Part shown: in pieces, positions 16,373 through 25,083 of the stretch
Position numbering within the stretch: the stretch's first letter is position 1
How the letters are laid out: every line of letters starts with the position of its first letter
Assembly (NCBI RefSeq): GCF_035920345.1
Contig: NZ_CP109149.1
Location: 9,114,001-9,178,000 of the forward strand
Direction of reading: 5' to 3'
Origin: Nocardia vinacea
Lineage (GTDB): Bacteria > Actinomycetota > Actinomycetes > Mycobacteriales > Mycobacteriaceae
Length of the DNA stretch: 64,000 nt
Notes under the pieces: generated by a model
The model's input: the letters and a program-made list of their open reading frames with translations, nothing else
Databases searched by the model: none
What the model was told of the DNA's origin: nothing
Position numbers and translations under genes: made by a program

Positions 16373-17443
16373 TCAGTCGCGGCCTTCGATTTTCAGGTCG
16401 CCGAAGGTCACTCCGCGGGTCATCGGACGCGCGAGCATGTCGTGCGGGAAACCCAGTTCGATCGCGCTGGCCTGCTGCAGCCGTTCCAGCTGTGCGGTGT
16501 CGAATTCGACCTCGAGCGCTCCGAGGTTGTCCTCCAACTGTGCGGCCGTGCGTGCGCCGATGATCGGAGCCGTGACGCCCGGATTCTGTAGTGTCCAGGC
16601 GAGCGCTACCTGCGACGGCGTCTTACCCAGTTGTGCCGCAACATCTTTCACCACGTCGGCGATCACCAGGCCACGCTCGGTGAGCGATCCATTGGCGGCC
16701 GCCACGTTCTTGCGGGTGCCCTCGGGTGAGCCGGCCGCGTCGTGCGCCAAATCGGCGCGGCTGTACTTGCCGGTGAGTACCCCGCTGGCCAGCGGCGACC
16801 ACGGCACCACGCCGAGGCCGAGTTCTTGCGCCATCGGAATGAGATCGCGTTCGACGGTACGCTCGATCAGGCTGTACTCGATCTGCAGCGCGATCAGCGG
16901 GGACCAGCCGCGCAGGTCGGCGATGGTCTGCATGCGTGCGACCTGCCAGGCCGGTGCGTCGGAGATGCCGACATAGAGCACCTTCCCGGCGCGGACCAGA
17001 TCGTCCATGGCGCGCAGGATCTCCTCGACCGGGGTCAGGAAGTCCCAGGCGTGCAGGTACAGCAGGTCGATGTAGTCGGTGTTCAGCCGACGCAGGCTGG
17101 CCTCGACCGAACCGACCATGCTCTTGCGGTGATTGCCGCCGGAGTTGGGATCGGTCGGCCGTCGCAGCATCGTGTATTTCGTTGCCAGCACCAGACTTTC
17201 GCGATTGGCGGCGATGAACTCGCCGAGCAGTTGCTCGGAGGTGCCGTTGGTGTACTGGCTCGCGGTATCGATGAAGTTGCCACCGCGCGCGACATAGGTG
17301 TCGAAGATCTTGCGGGCCTCGTCCTTATCGGCGCCCCAACCCCAATCGGCGCCGAACGTCATGGTCCCGAGGGACAGCGGAGACACCCGAAGACCCGAGC
17401 GGCCGAGCAACCGGTAGGTATCGAGGGTGCGGGCTCCGGACAT
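16373..17443 (-). CDS. Aldo/keto reductase
   Basis: The 356-residue protein has an aldo/keto reductase (beta/alpha) barrel. It includes RKIFDTYVARGGNFIDTASQY (catalytic Asp region), the catalytic Lys in LVLATKYT, and YIDLLYLHAWD with the active-site His. It reduces carbonyls with NADPH; the substrate is unknown. The ATG giving MSGARTLDTYRLLGRSGL is chosen because ACAGGAG lies a few bases upstream. It is divergent from an XRE-type regulator 123 bp away, which probably controls it. Confidence 0.85.
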   Translation of the reverse strand: MSGARTLDTYRLLGRSGLRVSPLSLGTMTFGADWGWGADKDEARKIFDTYVARGGNFIDTASQYTNGTSEQLLGEFIAANRESLVLATKYTMLRRPTDPNSGGNHRKSMVGSVEASLRRLNTDYIDLLYLHAWDFLTPVEEILRAMDDLVRAGKVLYVGISDAPAWQVARMQTIADLRGWSPLIALQIEYSLIERTVERDLIPMAQELGLGVVPWSPLASGVLTGKYSRADLAHDAAGSPEGTRKNVAAANGSLTERGLVIADVVKDVAAQLGKTPSQVALAWTLQNPGVTAPIIGARTAAQLEDNLGALEVEFDTAQLERLQQASAIELGFPHDMLARPMTRGVTFGDLKIEGRD

Positions 17444-17566
17444 GTCGTGCTCCTGTCGTTCGTACTTCGTTTCCGGTGTCATCGAGTCTGGAACGGCGCG
17501 AGAGCGTGGGTAAGGGAAGGTTTTTCCTGGGAAAGCCAGTCCTAGGCAGCCGTAAGATCGAGGGCG

Positions 17567-18478
17567 ATGACGAGCACGGTGAATGCGACACAGCGGAGCG
17601 AGCTCAGGCCCGGAGGCGGTAGCTTGCGTGAGCACGCAGGGCCAGGGAGCTCCGCGAATTGGGCACAAGCACTCGCGGCCTTTCTGCGCGCTCGGCGCGA
17701 GCGATTGAATCCCGGCGACTTAGGGCTGCCCCCGCGCAAACAGGCTCGGCGCACCCCTGGTCTGCGACGTGAGGAAGTCGCCGAGCTGGCGGGTGTGAGC
17801 ACCGACTACATCGTGCGGCTGGAACAGGGGCGCGGCCTGCGCCCATCCGCAGACGTCCTGGAGGCGCTCGCACGCGCACTGCGCCTCGATACCGACGAGC
17901 GCGCCTACCTATTCGATCTGGCCCAGCAGCGCCAGCCGAATGCCGGGAAACCGAGCACCGTCCCCGCGCCCGCGCTGGAGCTGCTGGTGCACGATCTGTC
18001 GCCATTGCCCGCGATGCTGGTCAACCACCGCTACGACATCCTGGCGTGGAATCCGGAAATGGCGCGGTTGGTCGTCGACTTCGGCGCGCTGCCGCCGCGG
18101 CAGCGCAACTCCATGTGGCTGTGCCTATTGGACCCCGCTATGCGCGATTTCTACTGCGACCGGGATCGGATCATTCGCGAGGGCATCGCCGATCTGCGCG
18201 CCGCGTGGGCGGCCCATCCGGACGACCAGGAACTGGCCGATCTGGTGGCCGAGTTCACCGCACGCAGCGAGGAGTTCGCGCAGGGGTGGGCCAGGCACGA
18301 CGTCCGGGTGCAGGGGCGCGGTAGGAAGCCGCTGCGCCACCCGGAGGTCGGGCCGCTGGTGGTCAATTTCGAAGTGCTCATGCCGCTACAGGATCCGGAC
18401 CAGCGCATCATCATCTATCGCGCGGCCGATGCGGACTCCCAGGCCGCGCTGGATCGTTTGAACGCCGACCTGGATTGA
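17567..18478 (+). CDS. XRE family regulator with MmyB-like ligand domain
   Basis: The 303-residue protein has a Cro/C1-type helix-turn-helix (TPGLRREEVAELAGVSTDYIVRLEQGRG, about residues 64-91). It is followed by the MmyB-like domain that starts PLPAMLVNHRYDILAWNPEMARL. This domain pair is common in actinobacterial repressors that bind small hydrophobic ligands and usually sit beside a short-chain or aldo/keto reductase, as here. It likely regulates the divergent reductase gene. Confidence 0.83.
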   Translation: MTSTVNATQRSELRPGGGSLREHAGPGSSANWAQALAAFLRARRERLNPGDLGLPPRKQARRTPGLRREEVAELAGVSTDYIVRLEQGRGLRPSADVLEALARALRLDTDERAYLFDLAQQRQPNAGKPSTVPAPALELLVHDLSPLPAMLVNHRYDILAWNPEMARLVVDFGALPPRQRNSMWLCLLDPAMRDFYCDRDRIIREGIADLRAAWAAHPDDQELADLVAEFTARSEEFAQGWARHDVRVQGRGRKPLRHPEVGPLVVNFEVLMPLQDPDQRIIIYRAADADSQAALDRLNADLD

Positions 18479-18488
18479 GCACTCGGAG

Positions 18489-18517
18489 ATCCGCACCCGC
18501 TCGGTGCGGGTGCGGAT
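18489..18517. terminator. Bidirectional terminator after the XRE gene
   Basis: A perfect 12-bp inverted repeat, ATCCGCACCCGC and GCGGGTGCGGAT with loop TCGGT, lies between the XRE gene and the convergent acidic-protein gene. Confidence 0.78.
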
Positions 18518-18527
18518 TCGCAGGGAT

Positions 18528-18773
18528 CTATTCGACCGAGCTGAGAACCAGTTCGATGTCCTCCTCGGACTCCTCGTACCGGCCCTCCCACTCCTCGTAG
18601 ACCGGAATTTCCTCGTCCCGGGTGACGATCCACTCCAGCGAGTAGCCGCCTTCCTCATCGGGGACCATGACGTTCTCGATCTTCAGTCCGATGCCTAGAA
18701 CCTCGGCTGCGCGGATGATGTCCGGCAGATCTTCGGAGCGAACCGGCGTCTGATTGGCGTACACGGTAACCAT
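18528..18773 (-). CDS. Small acidic conserved-type protein, function unknown
   Basis: The 81-residue product begins MVTVYANQTPVRSEDLPDI and is strongly acidic at its end, with EEWEGRYEESEEDIELVL. I do not recognise a domain. A TAnnnT box (TACGAT) ends 7 nt before this ATG on the minus strand, which supports it as a leaderless start. An upstream in-frame ATG (MSEVPATIRR) would lie within the promoter. The gene is compact and flanked by a good terminator, so I treat it as real, perhaps a nucleic-acid mimic or a partner protein; that is speculation. Confidence 0.6.
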   Translation of the reverse strand: MVTVYANQTPVRSEDLPDIIRAAEVLGIGLKIENVMVPDEEGGYSLEWIVTRDEEIPVYEEWEGRYEESEEDIELVLSSVE

Positions 18774-19064
18774 GCGCCGAATCGTAGCGGGAACCTCCGA
18801 CATGTGGCTGCCTGATCCGAATTCGGCTTCGAGGAGTGGGATGCGGCGATGACCTGGGGATGTTGGCCGGGGCGCCACTTTCCTGCCGGTTTGCCCAGGG
18901 CAGTCTCGATGACACGGCACCTGCCGGGACGATTCCGCTCAACGCCCAGGGGGCTGCATCGGCGTAGGAGCGAAAGATCGCTGAAAAATTGCTGAAGAAA
19001 TATCTGAATTCAGGCTACCGGACCGAAAAAGTGATCCTGGCAATAGTCGATCGGTGACGACAAA
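18774..19064. other. Intergenic region upstream of the small acidic gene
   Basis: No gene is evident. A minus-strand frame extends the acidic protein upstream but lacks a start with support. The segment 18970-19040 is AT-richer than its surroundings. The region contains the promoter of the minus-strand acidic gene and the downstream flank of rpsT. Confidence 0.4.
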
Positions 19065-19095
19065 AGCCGCCGTGGTCATCGAGGCCACGGCGGCT
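19065..19095 (-). terminator. rpsT terminator
   Basis: An 11-bp perfect stem, AGCCGCCGTGG and CCACGGCGGCT with a 9-nt loop, is followed on the minus strand by TTTTGTCG, a classical intrinsic terminator for rpsT. A second short hairpin, GGTACCG-CGGG-CGGTACC at 19112-19129, lies between it and the rpsT stop. Confidence 0.82.
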
Positions 19096-19136
19096 GCGTC
19101 AACGTATGGGTGGTACCGCGGGCGGTACCGGTGTGA

Positions 19137-19397
19137 TCAGAGCTTGTTCAGCGCCAGCGCGAGGGCCGACTTCTTGTTGGCGGCCTGGTTGGCGTGGATG
19201 ACGCCCTTCGAGGCGGCCTTGTCCAGCTTGCGGCTGGCACTGACGATCAGATCGGCGGCCTTCGCCTTGTCGCCGGCCGCGAAGGCCTCGCGGACCTTGC
19301 GGATCTCGGTGCGCAGCTCGGACTTGACCGACTGGTTGCGCTGGCGCGCCGCCTCGTTGGTGCGGATCCGCTTCATCTGGGACTTGATGTTGGCCAC
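19137..19397 (-). CDS. rpsT: 30S ribosomal protein S20
   Basis: The 86-residue, Lys/Ala/Arg-rich protein starts [21 protein letters not shown] and contains [24 protein letters not shown], the diagnostic S20 sequence. It binds 16S rRNA early in 30S assembly. It stands on the minus strand between holA and the ATP-grasp operon, as in M. tuberculosis. A strong terminator follows it. Confidence 0.96.
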   Translation of the reverse strand: MANIKSQMKRIRTNEAARQRNQSVKSELRTEIRKVREAFAAGDKAKAADLIVSASRKLDKAASKGVIHANQAANKKSALALALNKL

Positions 19398-19679
19398 GCC
19401 TGTTTCCTCGTGTTCCTGTCGCTGGTGGACTGTGCTGAAAAGTTCGCGAGCGCGCGTTGGAAACCGGAGTAATCAGGTAACGCGACGCCGAAGATCGAGG
19501 GTACCAGCCGCCGCGTCGCACACGAAATCACCACCACTCCGGCACGCGAAATCGCCACCGCGCGAACGGCTCGACCGGCAACGCTACCGACCGTAGTAAG
19601 GGGGTGTAAACCCGGAGTGATGCAAGAAATTTACCTGCGTCTCACACGGCATCAACGCTGCGTGTAGCACGATTTTTGC
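19398..19679. other. Divergent control region rpsT / ATP-grasp operon
   Basis: These 282 bases hold the upstream regions of two divergent genes. CAGGAAACA-type sequence just upstream of rpsT on the minus strand provides its ribosome site. No ribosome site precedes the ATG at 19680, where T-rich GATTTTTGC lies instead. I see no additional gene. Confidence 0.45.
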
Positions 19680-21476
19680 ATGACTCCCGCCTCGCCGCCA
19701 CGTTCGGCACGATCACCTGCGCCGACCCGTGTCCGGTCGAACGGGCATGCGAACGGCAACGGCAGAGCAACCACATCCGGACTATTCGAGGGCTATCGTC
19801 CCGGCCGGTACGCGGACGCCTTCGACGAGATGTTCGACGGCCAGGGCCGGGTGCGTCAGCCATATAGGGGAATCTTCTCGGCGCTCGCGCCCATCGACGT
19901 GGCCGATCTCGCGGCCCGCTCGGAAGCACTCGACCGCGCCTTCATCGACCAGGGCATCACCTTCTCGTTATCCGGCCAGGAACGGCCCTTTCCGCTCGAT
20001 CTGGTGCCCAGAGTGATCGCGGCCGCCGAATGGGCCAAGCTGGAGCGCGGGATCAAGCAGCGGGTGACGGCGCTGGAGCTGTTCCTCGCCGATGTCTACG
20101 GTGAGCAGAACATCCTGCGTGACGAGGTCATCCCGAAGCGGCTGGTCACCTCGTGCCAGCACTTCCACCGCGAGGCCGCCGGACTGGTGCCGCCGAACGG
20201 GGTGCGCATCCATGTGGCGGGTATCGATCTCATCCGCGACGAGCGCGGCGACTTCCGGGTGCTCGAGGACAATCTGCGCGCACCGTCCGGGGTTTCCTAT
20301 GTCATGGAGAACCGGCGCACCATGGCGCGGGTCTTCCCGGATCTGTTCTCCTCGCACCGGGTGCGCGCGGTCGGCGACTATCCGACCCACCTGCTGGCCG
20401 CATTGCGCGCCTCGGCCGCGCCCAATGAGGCCGACCCGACGGTCGTCGTGCTCACGCCCGGCGTCTACAACTCGGCCTACTTCGAACATTCGCTGCTGGC
20501 CAGGCAGATGGGGGTGGAACTGGTCGAGGGGCGCGACCTGTTCTGCCGCGACAATGTCGTCTATATGCGGACCACGGCGGGGGAGCGCCAGGTCGACGTG
20601 ATCTACCGCCGCATAGATGACACCTTCCTCGACCCCATGCACTTCCGGCCCGATTCGGTGCTCGGCGTCGCCGGACTGGTGAATGCCGCGCGGGCGGGCA
20701 ACGTGGTCATCTCCAGCGCGATCGGCAACGGCGTCGGCGACGACAAGCTGACCTACGCGTATGTACCGACGATCATCGAGTACTACCTCGCCGAGAAACC
20801 GGTACTGCCCAATGTCGATACCTATCGCTGCTGGCTCGACGACGAACGCGAGGAGGTACTCGACCGCATCGCCGAACTGGTGATCAAACCGGTCGAGGGG
20901 TCCGGCGGCTACGGCATCGTCATCGGTCCGGTGGCCACGCCACGGGAATTGGAGACGATCCGGCGCAAGATCAAGTCGGATCCGCGGGGCTGGATCGCCC
21001 AACCGGTGGTGCAACTATCCACCGTGCCGACCAAGATCGGCAACGAGTTGGTGCCGCGGCATGTCGACCTGCGGCCCTTCGCGGTCAATGATGGCGACGA
21101 CATCTGGGTGCTGCCGGGCGGTTTGACGCGGGTGGCACTGCCGGAGGGGTCGCTGGTCGTCAATTCCAGTCAGGGCGGCGGCAGTAAGGACACCTGGGTG
21201 CTGGCCGGACGCGCCTCACCCGTCGACCGTGAGCTCGCGGGCGAGGAACTGGTGAGCGACCCGCCGCAATCCGATCAGCGTGAACTCGGCCGGGAATTGA
21301 CCGCGTCGCAGTCGAATCAGCAACAGCAGCAGCAACAACAGGAGCAGCGGCTGGGATCGATGCGACAGAGTCAACAGCAGCGGCGCGGTCCCGGGTCCGA
21401 CCGACAACAGCTCGGTGTGCCTGGACAAATCCAGCAGCAGTCCGTGTCGGGCCAACACCAACGACTAGGCGGGTGA
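19680..21476 (+). CDS. Circularly permuted ATP-grasp protein with Gln-rich tail
   Basis: The 598-residue protein is a circularly permuted type 2 ATP-grasp (Rv2411c type). FRVLEDNLRAPSGVSYVMENR and VIKPVEGSGGYGIVIGP are its conserved nucleotide-binding and Glu/Asn/Lys motifs. Such proteins are predicted to make amide or peptide bonds and are found with alpha-E and transglutaminase-like genes, exactly as here. The catalytic part ends near residue 520. The last 60 residues are a low-complexity tail with 22 Gln, including a run of eight. The downstream alpha-E gene starts 7 nt after the stop. Confidence 0.82.
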   Translation: MTPASPPRSARSPAPTRVRSNGHANGNGRATTSGLFEGYRPGRYADAFDEMFDGQGRVRQPYRGIFSALAPIDVADLAARSEALDRAFIDQGITFSLSGQERPFPLDLVPRVIAAAEWAKLERGIKQRVTALELFLADVYGEQNILRDEVIPKRLVTSCQHFHREAAGLVPPNGVRIHVAGIDLIRDERGDFRVLEDNLRAPSGVSYVMENRRTMARVFPDLFSSHRVRAVGDYPTHLLAALRASAAPNEADPTVVVLTPGVYNSAYFEHSLLARQMGVELVEGRDLFCRDNVVYMRTTAGERQVDVIYRRIDDTFLDPMHFRPDSVLGVAGLVNAARAGNVVISSAIGNGVGDDKLTYAYVPTIIEYYLAEKPVLPNVDTYRCWLDDEREEVLDRIAELVIKPVEGSGGYGIVIGPVATPRELETIRRKIKSDPRGWIAQPVVQLSTVPTKIGNELVPRHVDLRPFAVNDGDDIWVLPGGLTRVALPEGSLVVNSSQGGGSKDTWVLAGRASPVDRELAGEELVSDPPQSDQRELGRELTASQSNQQQQQQQQEQRLGSMRQSQQQRRGPGSDRQQLGVPGQIQQQSVSGQHQRLGG

Positions 21477-21483
21477 TGCGCTG

Positions 21484-22458
21484 ATGCTGGCCCGCAATGC
21501 AGAATCCCTGTACTGGATCGGACGGTACGTCGAACGTGCCGACGACACCGCCCGCATCCTCGACGTCGCGGTGCATCAGTTGCTCGAGGATGCCACGGTG
21601 GATCCGGACCGAACCTCGCGAGTTCTGTTGCGAGTGTTGGGAATCGAACCGCCCGAGGTCGAACTCGATGTCTGGTCGGTCACCGACCTGGTCGCCTTCA
21701 GTCACGACCACGGCAATTCCATTGTCGACTCGATCGCGAATGCCCGCGAAAACGCCAGGGGTGCACGCGAAGTCACCTCCAGCGAGATGTGGGAGTGCCT
21801 GAACGCCACCTATATCGGGCTCACGGCCACCGAGAAGGCCGCCCGCAGTCTCGGCCCGCACGAGTTCTTTCACTACATCGAGGGGCGGGCGGCGATGTTC
21901 GCCGGACTCTCCGACTCCACCCTCAGCCGCGACGACGGTTACCGCTTCCTGCTGCTCGGCCGGTCCATCGAACGCGTGGATATGACCGTGCGCCTGCTGC
22001 TTTCGCGCGCGGGTGATCGCACCTCGTCACCGGCGTGGGTGACCGTATTGCGCTCGGCCGGTGCGCACGACACCTATCTGCGCACCCATCGCGGTGCGCT
22101 CGACGCCAATCTGGTCGCCGAATTCATCCTGCTGGACCGGCTTTTCCCGCGTTCGGTGTTTCATTCGGTGCGGGTGGCCGAGGCCTGCCTCGCCGAACTC
22201 GATCAGCGCCCGAGCAGCCGGGTCGGCGCGCGACACGAGGCGCAGCGGCTGCTCGGCAGGGCCCGCAGCGAACTGGAATTCCTGCCGCCCGGTGCGCTGC
22301 TGGAGGATCTGCAGAATCGCCTGCTTTCGCTGCAGAAGACCTGTCGCGAGGTCAGCGAGGCGATCGCGCTGCAGTACTTCCACGCCGCGCCGTGGGTGGC
22401 CTGGACCGATCTGCGCAGCAGTCACGATAACCATGCGCAGGTGGAGGGAGAGCTGTGA
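21484..22458 (+). CDS. Alpha-E domain protein
   Basis: This 324-residue all-helical protein opens with MLARNAESLYWIGRYVERADDTARILD, the hallmark of the alpha-E family. It has further conserved RFLLLGRSIERVDMT and WVTVLRSAGAHDTY segments. Alpha-E proteins have no known activity by themselves but accompany circularly permuted ATP-grasp ligases and transglutaminase-like peptidases in a predicted peptide-modification system. Its TGA overlaps the GTG of the transglutaminase gene by 4 nt. Confidence 0.85.
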   Translation: MLARNAESLYWIGRYVERADDTARILDVAVHQLLEDATVDPDRTSRVLLRVLGIEPPEVELDVWSVTDLVAFSHDHGNSIVDSIANARENARGAREVTSSEMWECLNATYIGLTATEKAARSLGPHEFFHYIEGRAAMFAGLSDSTLSRDDGYRFLLLGRSIERVDMTVRLLLSRAGDRTSSPAWVTVLRSAGAHDTYLRTHRGALDANLVAEFILLDRLFPRSVFHSVRVAEACLAELDQRPSSRVGARHEAQRLLGRARSELEFLPPGALLEDLQNRLLSLQKTCREVSEAIALQYFHAAPWVAWTDLRSSHDNHAQVEGEL

Positions 22459-23297
22459 GCTGGCGGATCAGGGTGGTGCACACCACCGGTTATGTTTACG
22501 ACTCCCCGGTCACCCGGTCGTTCAACGAGGCTCGGCTCACTCCGCGCGCGGACAGCAGGCAGAACGTCATCCTGAATCGGGTCGAGACGGTGCCATCCAC
22601 CCGGTCCTATCGCTACACCGACTACTGGGGCACCGCGGTCACCTCCTTCGATTTGCACGCGCCGCACACCGAATTGGAGGTCACCGGATCCTCGGTGGTG
22701 GAGACCGAACCGTTCGCCGGTCCGGCCGAGGAGTTGTCCTGGGAGGAGTTGCACTCCGAACACAACGGTGACCGTTTCGACGAAATGCTCTCGCCCACCG
22801 TCTATGTACCGCAGGACAAGAAGCTGGCGGCGATCGCGAAACAGCTCGCGCGCGGTGTGCCACCCGCGAAAGCTGTTGTGCGCGCGGCCGAATGGGTGCA
22901 CGGCGAAATGAATTACATCGCTGGTACCACCTCGGTGCACACCTCGGCCGTGCAGGCCTTCGCCGAACGTCAAGGCGTATGCCAGGATTACGCGCATCTG
23001 ACTCTGGTCCTACTGCGCAGCATGGGGATTCCGAGCCGCTATGTCTCCGGATATTTGCACCCCAATCCGGCCGCCGAGATCAATACGACGGTCGCGGGAC
23101 AGTCGCACGCCTGGATCGAGGCTTGGACCGGTGCCTGGTGGGGATACGACCCGACCAACAATATCGCCATCAACGAACAGCACATATCCGTCGGCGTCGG
23201 CCGCGACTACGCTGATGTGCCGCCGCTGAAGGGCATTTTCTCCGGTGGCGGTTCGACCGATCTGGAGGTTGTCGTGGAGATAACCCGGCTCGCCTAG
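22455..23297 (+). CDS. Transglutaminase-like cysteine protease/transferase
   Basis: The 280-residue protein has an N-terminal beta region (the bacterial transglutaminase-like N domain, residues about 1-90) and a papain-fold core. The catalytic triad can be read as Cys in ERQGVCQDYAHL, His in GQSHAWIEAW and Asp in WGYDPTNN. Members act as peptidases or as amine-transferring enzymes; the substrate is unknown. Translational coupling to the alpha-E gene and shared operon with the ATP-grasp argue for one pathway that builds and then trims or attaches a peptide. Confidence 0.85.
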   Translation: MSWRIRVVHTTGYVYDSPVTRSFNEARLTPRADSRQNVILNRVETVPSTRSYRYTDYWGTAVTSFDLHAPHTELEVTGSSVVETEPFAGPAEELSWEELHSEHNGDRFDEMLSPTVYVPQDKKLAAIAKQLARGVPPAKAVVRAAEWVHGEMNYIAGTTSVHTSAVQAFAERQGVCQDYAHLTLVLLRSMGIPSRYVSGYLHPNPAAEINTTVAGQSHAWIEAWTGAWWGYDPTNNIAINEQHISVGVGRDYADVPPLKGIFSGGGSTDLEVVVEITRLA

Positions 23298-23303
23298 CTC
23301 GGT

Positions 23304-23377
23304 CCAGCCGTAGCGATCGCTTGCGGGTCGCTCGAAAGGGCCAGCCGTAGCGATCGCTTGCGGGTCGCTCGAAAGGG
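23304..23377. repeat. Tandem 37-bp repeat, two perfect copies
   Basis: A 37-bp unit starting CCAGCCGTAGCGATCGCTTG and ending GGTCGCTCGAAAGGG occurs at 23304-23340 and again, identically, at 23341-23377. It follows the transglutaminase stop by 6 nt. A third relative sits inside fprB at 49188-49221. Confidence 0.85.
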
Positions 23378-23453
23378 TCAGCGTTGTAGTGCTCCCCCGT
23401 CTCGCGTAACGTCCAGTTTCACATCAGCCGTGATTTTCGTAGCAGGTCCAGCA

Positions 23454-23469
23454 CCCCGTGCACACGGGG
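23454..23469. promoter_or_regulatory. Palindrome upstream of the aquaporin gene
   Basis: CCCCGTG and CACGGGG form a 7-bp inverted repeat with a 2-nt centre, 25 nt before the aquaporin start. It may be an operator or a 5'-UTR hairpin. Confidence 0.4.
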
Positions 23470-23494
23470 AAGATCCTCTCGGAAGGTGGCGTGT

Positions 23495-24283
23495 ATGTCT
23501 CCCACTGCTCAGGAAGTCGTCGAGGAAGTCACCGAACTGGAGCCGACGCCGGAGGCCAAGAAGTGGGCCGCCGAGGCGCTCGGCACATTTGTCCTGGTCA
23601 TGAGCGGTGTCGGTACCGCGGTACTGGCCGGTCAACGCGTCGGGCCGCTGGGTGTGGCACTGGCCTTCGGCCTTTCCCTGCTGTTCCTGGTCTACGCGAT
23701 CGGGCCGATCTCCGGCTGCCATGTGAATCCGGCCGTGACCCTCGGGCAGTTGCTGCTCGGCCGGCTTTCGGTGATCTCCGCGGTCGGCTATGTGATCGCG
23801 CAGCTGATCGGCGGATTCCTGGCCGGACTCGTGCTGTTCGCGATCGCGAAGAACCTGCCCTCCTACGATCGCGCGGTCGACGGGCTCGGGGCGAACGGCT
23901 GGGGTAAGCACAGTCCGTCCGCGGTGCGCGGTCCGCTCGGACAGGTGGTGATCGAGAACGGATACGGCCTGTCCGCGACGATCATCATCGAGGTCATGTT
24001 GACCGCGCTGCTGGTATTTGTGGTGCTGGCCTCCACCGACCAGATCTCCGATATTCCGCTGGCCGGCCTGTCGATCGGCGTCACGCTCGCGGTCATCCAC
24101 CTGATCTCGATCCCGGTGGACAACACCTCGGTGAATCCGGCCCGCAGCCTCGCCGTTGCCTTCTATCAGAACGGTGCGGGACCGCAGGTCTGGGTCTTCG
24201 TGGTGTTCCCGCTCATCGGTGGCGTACTCGGCGCGCTGGTCTACGGCTTGCTGTTCGGCCGTTCCCGGGAAATGGTGTCTTGA
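23495..24283 (+). CDS. Aquaporin (MIP family channel)
   Basis: The 262-residue protein has six predicted membrane helices and both half-helix signatures, HVNPAVTLG near residue 78 and SVNPARSLA near residue 214. The narrow-pore residues and the VNPARS ending favour an AqpZ-like water channel over a glycerol facilitator, though I cannot be certain. I start at the ATG giving MSPTAQEVVEEV, since GGAAGG lies 8 nt upstream; a GTG three codons earlier is the alternative. It is placed after a tandem repeat and converges on the PemK-like gene. Confidence 0.85.
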   Translation: MSPTAQEVVEEVTELEPTPEAKKWAAEALGTFVLVMSGVGTAVLAGQRVGPLGVALAFGLSLLFLVYAIGPISGCHVNPAVTLGQLLLGRLSVISAVGYVIAQLIGGFLAGLVLFAIAKNLPSYDRAVDGLGANGWGKHSPSAVRGPLGQVVIENGYGLSATIIIEVMLTALLVFVVLASTDQISDIPLAGLSIGVTLAVIHLISIPVDNTSVNPARSLAVAFYQNGAGPQVWVFVVFPLIGGVLGALVYGLLFGRSREMVS

Positions 24284-24432
24284 CCGCCTCTCCGCATCTT
24301 CAGGCCGATCAGTGAGTGCCGCGAGAGTAGCGTTGCGGACCGGCGGGCAGGTCATCGGCTGAGCCGGCGCGTACCCGGCGAGCTACCCATGCACGTGCGA
24401 GACCAGTTGTCGCGTTGGCGGCCCGGCGACTT

Positions 24433-25011
24433 TCAGTGCCAAGCGTATTCGGCACACAGGCGGTGGGCGACCAAGTCGAAGGTCTTGCGGGCCAGGATCG
24501 CGCCTTCGCGGCGAATGCCGTCCTCCGGGACGTCGAGTACTCGATCGAGGCGGACCCAGCTCGGCCTGCCCTCGTGATCCCAACTGCCACTGCCGATTCC
24601 GACCCAGTCACGGTCGTGCGCGCGCTCCGAATTCGATGACAGCATCAGCCCGAGCAGGGTCCGGCGGTCGCGCCCGACGACGAGCACCGGGCGGTCCTTG
24701 CCGTTATTCGGATCCTCCTCATAGGGCACCCAGGTCCACACGATTTCGCCCGGATCGGCCCGACCGTCCAGCTGCGGGCAGTAGACGATTTGCCTGGCCC
24801 GCTCGGCGGTCGGTACCGGGGGCGAGGCGGTCGGCCGGATCGCGACCGCGGGCGCCTTACGTGTCGCCAGCGACCCGACCGCGCGCTCGAGCAGCGATGA
24901 GCGCTGCAGCTTGTCCACCAGCTTCGGTCCCTGCTGCTTGACGATCTTGGGACCCTGCTCCTTCGCGATGAGGCCTAGCTGCTTGCCGATCGTGTTCCAA
25001 GTTCGGGCCAT
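24433..25011 (-). CDS. PemK/MazF-like protein without a partner antitoxin
   Basis: The 192-residue protein has a variable Lys/Gln-rich N-terminus (KEQGPKIVKQQGPKLVDKLQ). It is followed by a PemK/MazF-type beta-barrel: DPGEIVWTWVPYEEDPNNGKDRPVLVVGRD, then WVRLDRVLDVPEDGIRREGAIL. MazF-family enzymes are sequence-specific mRNA interferases, but this type, found at the same place in mycobacteria (near Rv2405), has no adjacent antitoxin gene and may have another role. The position opposite lepA is conserved. Confidence 0.72.
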   Translation of the reverse strand: MARTWNTIGKQLGLIAKEQGPKIVKQQGPKLVDKLQRSSLLERAVGSLATRKAPAVAIRPTASPPVPTAERARQIVYCPQLDGRADPGEIVWTWVPYEEDPNNGKDRPVLVVGRDRRTLLGLMLSSNSERAHDRDWVGIGSGSWDHEGRPSWVRLDRVLDVPEDGIRREGAILARKTFDLVAHRLCAEYAWH

Positions 25012-25083
25012 CCTTGGATGGTAACGGCGCGATCTCGCATTCTCATCAGCACTGCTTACCGCCCGGTAGGGCGAGTTCGCGCA

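Noticed and set aside
19108..19120. GGGTGGTACCGCG on the plus strand, which is identical to the conserved core of T-box riboswitches.
   Set aside because: It lies in the 3' flank of the minus-strand rpsT. No specifier stem or aminoacyl-tRNA synthetase gene is arranged downstream on the plus strand. A covariance-model search would settle it.
23304..23377. Short CRISPR-like pair.
   Set aside because: The two copies abut without a spacer.
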